64,000 bases of DNA, from positions 62,001 to 126,000 of the forward strand of contig JAFKAC010000104.1 of NCBI GenBank assembly GCA_025766275.1, written 5' to 3'. The notes below the pieces were generated by a model that worked only from the letters and a program-made list of their open reading frames with translations, searched no databases and was not told the DNA's origin. Position 1 is the stretch's first letter. Each line of letters begins with the position of its first letter. A program made the translations under genes and the position numbers. Shown here in pieces: positions 50,258 through 60,881 of this stretch. The DNA is from Lactarius indigo. Its lineage: Eukaryota > Basidiomycota > Agaricomycetes > Russulales > Russulaceae.

Positions 50258-51777
50258 TCAAATGCCGTCCGACCTTGGCCTAGAATCTATGCGAGATAGC
50301 GCTACGTTGTTGCCGTCAGCAGTTAGATTCCAGGCCGCATCATCCGCGAGCCCCATCCCAGTCGGTTGCGGACTATGGCTATATTTTGGCGTATCCGGAA
50401 ATATCGTAGAGCCAATAGTTGGATTGTCGTTTTCGACTCCCTCGGGTTCGCCAAACTCCTCAGGGGGGGAGAAGAGGAGGAGTCCAGGTCGGACAATCAG
50501 GAAGAGAAGGACGTTGATTGCACCAGACAAGTTGAACATCGACACAGCAAAAAAGGCAGCCGCTGAAGGCACCTTTTTGTTCTTGTTACTGAACACTAGC
50601 CAACGAGTAATCGAGACTGGAAGGACCACGATGGAGTACGCAAGTGGGTAGCTGAGAAAATTATGAGCGGCGTCTGCGACAGAAAGACCACAACTTACGA
50701 AAGCATTCCCAACGCAGATCGCCTTCGTGTGTACCCGTCATCGGACTCTTTGAGACGAAATTTGTACCACTTTTCGGAATCAACCGACAAGCGGCCCTTC
50801 GTCCAGAAATAGAGTGGGATATACATTATCACCGAGACGAACAACGCGATCCAAAGCCAAACATATTCCCCTGCCAAGCGTTCCGCGCCGTATTCAGGAC
50901 CGATCCAGCACCAATACTAGCCAGACAGTGTCAGTGGTGAGACACGGCGACCATAAAATCGAAAACATGTACCGGCGTGGGAGTCTCAAAGTTCTTGTGA
51001 ATGCCATTGCCTATACCGACCCAGAGCGCAACGAAAAGAGATGCGAGGGCAACAATGCCAAAAGCAAAGCGACGTGCTCGAGCTCCTACGTTCCACAGAG
51101 CCACTACGAATGTGTGGACAGTGAGTACCTGGACAGTTGTATATCAGTGTGCTGAGAAGCCAACCACGGTAAGGGAAGGTACATACGAGGGTGATCAGTG
51201 CGACTCCGAGTTCACCGCTTTGCTGAATAATGCCTTGTGCCGTGCAATAAGGGCCCGTCGTGACGATCCCGTTGTGGGCCCACCGAACATCGAGGATACC
51301 GCCCAAGGCTTGCAGAATATCGTACGCGAAAAGGGAAAGCTGTCACACGATCAAAGTAAGATCACGCGGGGAAGTGAAAATATTGAGCGGACCATGAAAA
51401 TGTCAGCAGGCATCTGCAGCAACTTCCAGCCACCATTTGGAAGGGCCCTTCTGTAACGTAGTATATTTCTCTGTGTGGTTCTTGTTGAGGTGGACAGAGA
51501 ATGGTAAGATGAGGTTGGACATACCACGATCAAAAGAAGGACGATGATTAAGGCGGCAAGACTAAGGAATGATGCTTCTGCCGTCAGCTGCGTGTGGCTT
51601 GCTTTAGTCTAACCCACTAAACCTTGCAACAGATAAGAAGATGCCTACAGCCAAACCGATGCTCTGACCATGTGTCAAGCATTTAATGGTGGGCCGGAGG
51701 TTCGTGTCACTTTTGTTTGATAGTTCATACTGCTGCTCGTTACAGACAGTCCCGTGGACACCATCAAGTGCCGACAT
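50258..51777 (-). CDS. Seven-transmembrane receptor-like protein, array copy 4
   Basis: Full seven-exon structure starting MSALDGVHGTVCNEQQYE at 51777. Intact blocks: a TM1 region LTAEASFLSLAALIIVLLLI, the loop NILRYRRALPNGGWKLLQM, LGGILDVRWAHNGIVTTGPY, CTAQGIIQQSGELGVALITL, RRFAFGIVALASLFVALWVG, GEYVWLWIALFVSVIMYIPL, and SIVVLPVSITRWLVF to GAINVLLFLIVRPGLLLFSP. It carries a small insertion in the TM6-TM7 loop (SNKNKKVPS) compared with the SHKKVSS of copy 2. It is the only receptor still facing an intact glyoxal oxidase: 376 bp separate the two start codons, so co-regulation is plausible. Confidence 0.84.
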
Positions 51778-52153
51778 GCTTGTAGATGGGGCGGGTGCAA
51801 AGGAACCACCCTGGTGTCGGGATTAGGCTGTCGGAATCTTCGAGGTTCGGCCTGATCAGGAGGGGATGTCAGAGCGAAGGATATGGAAAGAGGACGTGTG
51901 TCGCACGACTTGAATGGCGTGCAAAATTACTTGAGGCATTTATAGAGGGAGAAGGCGCGCGTGCGCCCAGTCTTCGGGAATATGTCTGTGGACATTGGAT
52001 GTGAGCGGGGCTGTGTGTGGGTTGTGGCGACAGTTCCAATTCAGTCGCCGAAGTCAGATTCACTACAGCGCATACAGTCACTGTATGTGGTTTCCAAATA
52101 TAGAGCGTCCTTCTGCATAGCCACCACATTCTAGTCCACTCCCCCCCGAACAG
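51778..52153. promoter_or_regulatory. Divergent promoter between receptor 4 and glyoxal oxidase
   Basis: 376 bp start-to-start. Equivalent spacers exist in units A (45807-46097), B (48236-48645) and C. A shared block, (c)atagccaccacattcta, lies just before the oxidase start (about 52118-52134), with near copies at about 48616-48632 and 49766-49782. It is therefore a conserved element of the ancestral promoter or 5' UTR. Confidence 0.5.
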
Positions 52154-54719
52154 ATGGGGCATTTCTATCGTAATATTCTTACCGCAGCCTCCGTGGCATT
52201 CAGCGCTATTCCTGTACGAGCTGGTTCGTCCCCATCCAGCTACCTGGCGTTGGAAGGTGCCTCTGGTACGGCCGCCAGCTTTGAGGTCGTAGGATCTAGC
52301 CTTGTTAGTGCGCAACAAGTACACTCGTTTCAACCTTCTTTGTAACGACCTTCTGACTCATACGTCGGTTAAATTGCAGCTATTTCTGGGCACTACGGAC
52401 AAAGTTTACATCGTCGACAAGACTGAAAACAATCCCACCCCGATTCATGGCCACCCTGCCTGGGCAGCTGGTACGCCATCACATGTCTATGCGAAGGCTA
52501 TCTCGGCGAACATATTCATTGTCTAGAGTTTTCGATTTCCAGAAATTTAGCTAGGCCCATGGACATCATTACGAATTCATTTTGTGCGGTGCGAGGACTC
52601 TGCCTTATCCACCTTTGGCAGTCTGTTTGAACCTGAGGCAGGGCGGGAATGTTCTTGGAAATGGAACATGGGTCAATATCGGCGGCAATCAAGCCGTGAC
52701 CTATGGTGGGGTTACTGCCATGAGCCAGGACGGGGGTCAACCCTATAATGACCCGGATGGGGGTAAATCGTAAGCTTTGACACCCTCACACTCAGGCACT
52801 CCGCTCAAGCACCCCTCTCTATACAACAGAATTCGGTGCTTATCTCTTTCCAATCGATTGAGTGACAGTCCTTTGACAGCCTTCTTGTATAGGTTTTTAA
52901 ATCCATGCGATGACAATAGTTGTGACTGGATACTGACGGGCACCATGACCACTCGCCGTTGGTATCCATCAGTGTAAGTCCCCCAAAGGTAACGGTGTCG
53001 GTTTGTCTGACTGCTTGTACAGCGAGACGCTGGAAGATGGTAGCTTGATCATTGTACGTATTCTGTCGTTCAGTCGTTTGTTACTGATGTTGTCAACAGA
53101 TAGGGGGGTGCCAATGGGGGGGCTTCGTCGATGATGCGACCCAGTCGAACCCTACGTACGAATTCCTCCCGTCTCGCGGTCAACCGGTAACCTCGCCCAT
53201 ATTGACAAACACGCTCCCCTTGAACTTGTATCCTCTTGTATTCCTGCTACCATCTGGTCGTCTTTTGGTCCAGGCCAACTGGCAGACAGCGCTACTCGAC
53301 CATCGTCAGGGTGTCGAGTACAGAATTGATGACATCCCCGACGCCGTGAGGACCTACCCCGCAAGTGCAGGTGTCGTAATGATGCCTCTGACCCCCGCAA
53401 ACAACTGGACTGCCACCGTCATGTTTTGTGGTGGCACCAATATTGGGTCAAATGAGTGAGTGCGCCACTTTTTGGTGTTTCCACTTATCATCCTATAAAC
53501 GTGTAGATGGGTGAAGAATTGGAACATTGCTCAGCACGAGGCCTCTTCGTCTTGCGTACAAATCACTCCAGACATCTCGAGTTCTTATACCCATGTCGAT
53601 CCTCTACCGGAAGGCAGGACAATGGGAAACCTCATCTTGCTACCAACTGGCCAGGTTCTTTGTCTTAACGGTGCTGGAACAGGTGCGATCACTTGTCCCA
53701 CATATCATTTTTAGTGACACAACTCAATTATCCAGGCGTTGCTGGCTACGGCAATGACTCATGGGCTATTGGCCAGTCGTACGCAGATCATCCCGTTCTC
53801 CAACCGGTTGTCTATAACTCGTCGGCACCCGCCGGTTCTCAATGGTCCCGGGATGGACTTCCCGCAAGTGCTGTCCCTAGGATGTATCATTCCACTGCGT
53901 CTCTCCTTCCTGATGGTGAGCCTGCTGTCGTTTTGTTTCAAATGACCAGATACTCTAACGATGGGCACAGGCTCCGTTCTTGTTGCTGGTTCAAATCCTA
54001 ATTCGGACTACATCGATTCTGGCATACCCTATCCAACCGAGTATCGTGTAGAAAAATTCTATCCAACTTATTTTAAACAGCGCCGGCCTTCGCCTACTGG
54101 GATTCCGAATAACTTGCGATATGGAGGGCCATTTTTCAACCTATCATTGTCTGCCAGCGATCTCTTCGAAGACGCAGAGAACGTGAAGCGTTCCAGGGTT
54201 GTTGTGATGCGGACGGGATTTTCGACCCATACCATGGTCCGTACTGATCGGGCCCCTGCTTGTGTGCCATTTAAAACGACTTAAATCCACAGAATATGGG
54301 CCAGCGTCTTGTCGAACTTGAAATTTCTTACACCGCGAACGCCGACGGTTCAGGAATTCTCCATTGTAGCAACCTTCCGCCAAACCCAGCCATCTTCCCG
54401 CCAGGCCCCGCTTGTGAGTGACTCTCCCTATCTTCTAAGCACGCCAGCCCTATCGTCCCCCGTAGTCTTGTTTGTCGTCGTGAACAGCGTTCCGTCTGTT
54501 GGCAATTTCGTCATGGTAGGTTCGGGTGAAATCAACCAACAGGATGCTCTACCTCCTGCCCCACTGCCTGCGCCCCTCATTGCAGAAGGGCCTATCCTGC
54601 CGTCTGCTGGAGAGGATAGAAAAAAGACAAACTCTGCACGTCCAGTGAAGACGGAGATTAGTTGGCCTTCTGTGCTCACTTGGACTTTTGGCACCGGGTT
54701 CTGGTTGTTTCTCTTCTGA
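52154..54719 (+). CDS. Glyoxal oxidase (copper radical oxidase, AA5_1-like)
   Basis: Oxidises glyoxal and related aldehydes outside the cell, producing hydrogen peroxide for lignin-degrading peroxidases. The signal peptide is MGHFYRNILTAASVAFSAIPVRA. Exons 1-3 are 52154-52318, 52380-52470 and 52527-52588; others follow, with a likely 6-nt microexon (52830-52835). Cofactor residues are readable by family position: Cys in NSFCA (partner of the Cys-Tyr radical), Tyr in TTRRWYPS, Tyr-His in RMYHSTAS, and His in FSTHTMNMGQR. Other family text: NIGGNQAVTYGG, IIIGGCQWGGFVDD, RTMGNLILLPTGQVLCLNGA, LPDGSVLVAGSNP. The end after the Pro-rich linker is hydrophobic (LTWTFGTGFWLFLF), suggesting membrane or GPI anchoring. 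This is the only intact oxidase in the array. Confidence 0.9.
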
Positions 54720-55817
54720 CGCGCTCTACCTTGGTTGGCTGTTCCTCGACTCTAACCCCCACTGTCAAGGACGCATACTTGATGGTTTATAAATCTGGAT
54801 GCGTTTGGACTTAATGTTGCTTGGTGTAAAGTGGCTTCGCGATCACACTAGACGACTCACGACTCGATGTGCACAACATCCACCTTCTCGGCACTTCAAT
54901 TCCATGTGACAACCGAATAGATAGCCAGGAATTTTATTTTTGTCTGTACCTTTGTAACCTCAACACCGCCGAATACGAATTATAATAGGTGACCTTGCCC
55001 TACAGTGTGGCTGCGACTCTGTCTCTCGAGTCGTGTTCTTGGCACAACGAGTCCATCTATGTGCTCTTCACATGTGGAAACGCACATTACTGTCTGACCC
55101 ACCGGAACTAGAAAAAGAAAAAGAAAACATATATATCCGCGTTCGGATGAAGGGATTTCGAGGGTGCGTCAGAAATATAACTGTACCCGGGCACTGGATA
55201 AATTTCTCCAAACCCTTGGCAACTTACTGACAAATTTGTTGCCATTAAACCTGGATATTCAGTTGCGCTGCGACTGGGCAAAAGCGTGCCTCAACGCCGT
55301 CTTCTTCGTCCCTCGGGCTTCCCGTCCTGTCGCCCACGCGAGTCGTTGACTAACGTTAAAATGGCACATGTACGCCCAATGTACATGGCTTCATAACTGT
55401 AGTTCACCACTGGTTTTTGTCTCAGGCCTACAATATAAATTGATTTTTAAAATGAATAAATGGCGACTTGATACAGATTCTGTTCAGCAAGAGAGGGTTA
55501 TGTACCGGAGACGCTGGCGCTACGGGAGAGAGATTGTGAGCAGGGGGAAAGGTGGGAGGGGGGAGAATGAACGTGTAAGCATATAAACGAGACAAGACAT
55601 TGGCAATTGCGATCAAGAACGGAGCAGGATGCATAGAGGAGTTGTAGGGGAAGGTAAATGAGGGCCAAAGAAGCGCAAGGCCGTGCTGATCCAAGATGGC
55701 TGAAGGAGGTCGGAAATGAGGGGGTTTGGGCCGAACCCCTGTGGTGGCCTAACAGCAGATTGACGATGCGCCTACTTTCGATGTGAGGAAGATATAAGGC
55801 TCGCCAAGACTCGGCCG
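54720..55817. other. Spacer: glyoxal oxidase 3' flank plus duplicated receptor flank
   Basis: From the oxidase stop to about 55,480 I see no repeat or gene. From about 55,490 the sequence matches the 3' flank of copy 4 (around 49,900-50,250). Short open frames there are not conserved in frame between the copies, so they are unlikely to be coding. Confidence 0.5.
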
Positions 55818-57340
55818 TCAAATGTCGTCCAACCTTGGCCTAGAATCGATGTGAGATAGCACTCTGCTGTTGCCGTCAACCGAATTCCCGACATTGTCTT
55901 CCGCATCGCCTACGACCTTCAACCCAGTCGGTTGCGGACTATGGCTGTATATTGTCCTATTGGGGAATATCGCAGAGTCTGTAGTTGTATGAAATCTTGG
56001 GCGAAGTTCTACTATCTCGGGTTCACTAAACTCCTCGGGGGGGGAGAATAGGAGAAGTTGAGGTCGGACGATCAGAAATAGAAGGACGTTGATCGCGCCT
56101 GAGAGGTTATACACCGAGACAGCAAAAACGGTACCCCCCGTAGACACATTCTTGTGATCGAACAGCGACCAACGGGCAACCGAGAGTGGAAGGACCATGA
56201 AGGAGTACGCAAGTGGGTAGCTGAGAAACTTATGAGCGATGTTTGCAGTGGAAAGGCTACGACCCACAAAAGCAACCCCAACGCAGCTCGCCTTTGTGTG
56301 TACCCGTCATCGGACTCGCTGAGACGAAACTTGTACCACTTGTCAGGATCAACCGACAAGCGACCCTTCGCCCAGAAGTAGAGTGGGATGTACATCATCG
56401 CCGACGCAAACAAAGCGGTCCAAATCCAAACATATTCCCCAGCTAAGCGTTCTAATTTGTATTCAGGACCAACCCAGCACCAATACTAGCCAGACAGTGT
56501 CAGTGGTGAGATGCGGAAGTAAGAAAATTGGGGATATTCACAGGTGTAGGAGTCTCAAAGTTCTTATGAACGCGATTGCCTACAACAACCCAGAGCGCGT
56601 TGAAAAGAGATGCGAGGGCAACAATGCCAAAAGCAAAGCGACATGCTCGAGCTCCTACGTTCCACAGAGCCACAACGAATGTGTGGATAGCGATTATCTG
56701 GTCAGTTGTACATCAGCGTTCTGAGAAGCCGGCCATGGTAAGAGGCGCATACGAGAGTGATCAGTGCGACTCCGAGTTCACCGATTTGCTGAATAATGCC
56801 TTGCGCTGTACAATAAGGGCCAGGCGTCACGATCCCGTCGTGGATCCATCGAATGTCAAGGAAACCGCCTAGGGCTTGTAGAATATCGTATATGAAGAGG
56901 GAAAGCTGTCACACGATGAAAGTGAGATGCCACTGAGACCATGCGGGTCTATCGAAAACATTGACCAGACCATATAAATGTCAGCAGGCACCTGCAACAA
57001 CTTCCAGCGACCATTTGGAAGGGCCCTTCTATAACGTAGCACATTTCTCTTCACGGTTCTCGTCAAGGCCGACAGACGCTTCTGAGATGAGGTCGGACAT
57101 ACCCCGATCAAAACAATGACGATGATTACGGCAACGATACTGAGGGACGATGCCTCTGCAATTAGCTGCATGTGGCTTTAGTCTAACCCATTAAACCCTG
57201 ACAGACAAGATACTCACAGTCAACCCGATGCTCTGACCATGTGTCAAGCATGTGATGGTAGGGTGAGGGTCGGTTACTAGGGATTGTCGATACTGCTGTG
57301 CATTACACACAGTCCCGTTGACACCGCCGAGTGCAGACAT
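55818..57340 (-). CDS. Seven-transmembrane receptor-like protein, array copy 5
   Basis: Starts MSALGGVNGTVCNAQQYRQS at 57340, with the full exon plan: LIAEASSLSIVAVIIVIVLI (TM1), NVLRYRRALPNGRWKLLQV, LGGFLDIRWIHDGIVTPGPY, GEYVWIWTALFASAMMYIPL, SFMVLPLSVARWSLFDHKN, and TVFAVSVYNLSGAINVLLFL to SPPEEFSEPEIVEL. The C-tail ends SHIDSRPRLDDI. It differs from the others by VWVVVGNRVHKNF where they have LWVGIGNG(I/L)HK(N/D)F, and by VGPEY after W-C-W. No glyoxal oxidase remnant was found on its right. Confidence 0.83.
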
Positions 57341-59269
57341 GCTTGTAGATGGATGCGGACGTAAAGGAATAACCCGGTGTTGGGACTAAACCGTTGGGAC
57401 TTCCGATCTTCGGTGAAGTTCGGTCTGATGAGGGGCTGGGATGTCAGAGTGAAGGAGACAGAAAGGGGACACATTTTTCAGAATGGTCGAAGGGCGACAA
57501 AACCTTTTAGACGTTGCCATTGACGTGTAGGGAAAAGGCCGCACATACACCTGCCCATCGACTTTGGTCGCCTATTGAAGCCGCGGGTTGCATGTAGCGA
57601 GCAACCATTTTCAAAATTTAGCGCGCCTCGGATAGTTCCTGAGTTATCGCCTAGATTAGATTATTCGGCGAATGAGATAGTCCGGAATTTGAATCGACCA
57701 AACTCATTCGTTTCCTTTCACAAGGGTTCAGCGCTATTCAGCGAGGAAATGAACCCCCCGATGTAGATAGTCTAGAATTTTTGAACGCACTTGAATCGAT
57801 CCCGGCCCCAGTCACAAGCGTCCTTGGTTTTCAGGTTGATCAACATCCAGCATAGCCTCAGGTAGCCTAGGGTGTAGTCGAGTTTGGCTTCGTATCTTTG
57901 AGATCACACCTTGAACGAGTGACGCCCAGGCCCGCCCGTAGTATGTGCGACCCGCGGACCACTGTCGTCGCATATAGAAAGGAGAAAGGGGGATGGGCCG
58001 TCGGATCGGTGCTATGCACTGGCAGAGATAGCGTCAGTGAGACCCCATGGCCCTGAATAGTGGGCATCGGATGCGCAGCACTCGCACATTTCTGCATCCT
58101 TCAAGGTCGGCGCCGCATTCTTGCTTTACGGTTCTAAGTTCGCAGTTGCATCATATACCATGACGGTCATTCTGCGGAATGTGCGCTCCTGCAGGCGGGT
58201 GAAAGTGTTCGTGACCAAGTGCTAGTGTAGTCACCTCCCATCTGGTGGTGCGGGGGCAATGGGCAGGAGCAGGAGTGACGTGCACCGCCTATGGGTAGCC
58301 GTACGAGGATGCAAGGGACCGGATGATCCCGGGACACAAGGCGCCTGGGGTGTGTAGAATGTCAAGTGTAGCTCAGAGGAGCTCATGGGGTCTACTGTGG
58401 TGCATCCCTGAGCCCCTCGGTGGCCTGCTAGCGCCAAAGTAGAAATCGCATGGGACGAGGGCCTGCATAGCCACGAACGGTCACTCAACATACGAGCTCA
58501 ACAAATCCAGTTCTGGATCGCCCATATGCACTAGAAGGGCACTAGAACAAAGAGGTGTCTGTGCACGGCGGGAGGGGTATCTATATGTGAGGAAAGGACC
58601 ACGAGGCAGTGCAGGGCAGTGTCGGGGTGGAAAGAAAGGACTCGGCGGAGCACGAGGCGCGGCAGTGGTCTAGATCTGGGGTGTCCCTTGTGTGTGTTCC
58701 GGGGGGATTATATTGGCCGCAATTTCGTAACACATCGTGATGTGATGAACTGAATCCCGGAAAGAGTATCCAATGACCCTCAGTTCTGCTGCGGCTGACA
58801 CCCGCTAGTATACTAGCTCTCTTCGTCTGAGTCCTGGTTCGCTATGTATCTTGATTGGTGTGAGCATTGCTCCGATACTTGCAGAACAGATCGTCGCGAG
58901 CTCGTTCTTTTCTTTTCCAGATCGCTGTGTTGGGTCTCAATTGTGGTTCTTCTGCTCTCTGGCACGGGTTCATCTGTACGGCTCGCAGCACGCGTCCTGG
59001 GATCTATCTGGTCATCACGAGTCATACCATTCCTCGAGATCATGGGCCTTAAGCGCGACGTATTCCGTACTAGAACCCATGAGATTCGACCTTGGAATAG
59101 TGATCTCCAACTCGAGGGGTAGTAGCATAGACTGATAGACATCAGGAAGGATGAGCGCCCCATGTTTCAAGAGACGACCGCCGCAAGTCATATTATCTCT
59201 TTGTTCGTCGAACTCTCTTGGCGCACGTTACAGCAGTACAAACATGTAAACCGTTCTCTTCGTCCTGTC
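57341..59269. other. 1.9-kb region between array and MND1
   Basis: The first ~150 bp is the upstream flank of receptor 5, similar to the other copies. After that, no gene, repeat or oxidase relic is recognised. Short open frames near 58,840-59,130 on + have overlapping alternatives in all frames and no domain. Confidence 0.45.
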
Positions 59270-60411
59270 TCAAAATAGGTCCTCATAGTCGGGCCCAACT
59301 CCAAGATAGGCGCGGATGTCCTGCGGCTCGACGTTGTGTTGTCGAGTAAAGTGGGACATCAGCACCGCATAATTATCTGTGTCGCTCTCATCAGCTTCCT
59401 GGGTTCGTTCGACGAACGTGACACAAAATGCAGATGGGGGACGATGATGGGAATGGAAAAGACCCAACCTGTGTGGCGCAATGCAGCCTCCCGCGCGAGT
59501 ACCGCGGCCCTGCGCTTCTCTTCCACCTTGACTGGGTCACACGCGCCATACGCGTCGAGCTCCAACTGCAGCTCGGCAAGCTCCTTCGTCGTAGAAGCGA
59601 GACGCGCCAGTGCCGCCGCGCGTTGATCCTGTCATTTGTGGCGCCCGCGGACAATGAGGCAAGGAGACAAAATGGCGAGAGCCGTATGTAAGTAAAAACG
59701 CACGCTCTCGGGGCGCGCCGCGCGTTCGGCCGCAATAGCCGCTTGTAGCTCCGCCAATTGTTGTTCGCTCGCGGCTCGGGCTTCTCGCGCGGCATCAAGG
59801 CGGTTTTGCATCTGTTTTGATTTGTAGATCGGTTTTAGGAACAAGTTAACACCGCAGAATTGAATTGGGAATAGACTCACGATCGCGCCCCTCTGAGAGG
59901 GGAAACTCCAGAAAACTGCGGGGAAAATGCGTGCGTAAAAGAGTCGCACCTGAGGCACGCGGCGAGGGAGGGCACACGTACAATTTGATGAACCAATTTT
60001 GTCCGTCTGGACGAGGTTATCGTCGACGAGCGACTGCAGAACCTCTTTGACGGATTGCGAGACTGTAAATTTTTGTCTCGCAGTGTGAACCGGGGTGGAG
60101 AATTCCACGAATGAAATCTCTCAATCACCGATCCCTTTCATTTTGGGGCCGAGCTTCTCCAGCTCCTTGAGCTGTCATAATCAATCAAAACGCGGAGATA
60201 CGACAGGTCTCAAGGTGCCACTCGCCTGATAGAAATCTTTCTACCGTGTGTCCAGAGCGTTGCGTAAAGCAGACACATCGGTGGACGCTTACTGTGTCGT
60301 GAAAGATCTCCAACAGTTTCACTCTCTTCTCTTCTGCTGATAAGCCTCGAGGCGCCTGTGTACGAGAGGGCAATGGTAGATGTATGCGCATATAACACAC
60401 GTCCTCACCAT
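59270..60411 (-). CDS. MND1: Meiotic nuclear division protein 1 (MND1)
   Basis: Mnd1 pairs with Hop2 and assists Dmc1/Rad51 strand exchange in meiosis. The first coding exon is only ATG (60411-60409). A GTGAGG...ACACAG intron then leads to APRGLSAEEKRVKLLEIFHD. A 15-nt microexon (60240-60226) encodes KDFYQ and has a GC donor. Next come LKELEKLGPKMKGIV, SQSVKEVLQSLVDDNLVQTD, KIGSSNFFWSFPSQRGAI, then a coiled coil (MQNRLDAAREARAASEQQ, LAELQAAIAAERA) and, after a further intron, LELDAYGACDPVKVEEKRRA. The end is DIRAYLGVGPDYEDLF. Order and motifs (winged helix, then coiled coil, then C-terminal cap) match the family. Confidence 0.94.
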
Positions 60412-60881
60412 TATGCTTAGGATTGGTGGATCTAATACGCTGTGATGACTGCTTGGGGTAGGGGAATAGCTTGGAGAAAGAACGCGACGCGTTTGGACAC
60501 GGGACCTCAAAATCAGTCGCGTGACCACAAATGGCAATAGCACGCTGCATAGCACCAGTCTCCTACCAATTATGCAGTGACAAGGCATACAAAGTTTACT
60601 GGAGCACGGAAGCCTTGAAGGGCACAGGATCGAGAGCGTGTGAGAGAGTAGGTGAGATGCGGTGTCCGTGGGGATGAATAGGCAAGCAATGGTGCATGAG
60701 AACCAAACTGAACAAAATGCGGGCAGTGATATCGAGGTAGGGAGGAAAAATATGGGAACAGAACGAAATAAGAGATCAAGAGGGAGAGTGCTGCAACATA
60801 AGGAACCAATAATGTCGATAATGAGGGGGACGAGGTAGCCAACGAAATAGTTGATGCAAGAAGTTCGAACGTCACCACGTC
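60412..60881. other. Intergenic, MND1 promoter side
   Basis: 470 bp between the MND1 start and the stop of the next minus-strand gene. No gene is recognised. An open frame on - (60878-60570) is Ser/Leu-rich without a motif. Confidence 0.4.

Noticed and set aside
55498..55821. Minus-strand frame (DQHGLALLWPSFTFP)
   Set aside because: A similar string occurs at about 50,100, but both belong to duplicated flanks and the frames diverge at once, so shared DNA rather than a shared protein explains it.
57700..58800. Search for a sixth glyoxal oxidase fragment right of receptor 5
   Set aside because: None of the oxidase landmarks (LALEGASGTA, FLGTTD, NIGGNQA) could be read on either strand.
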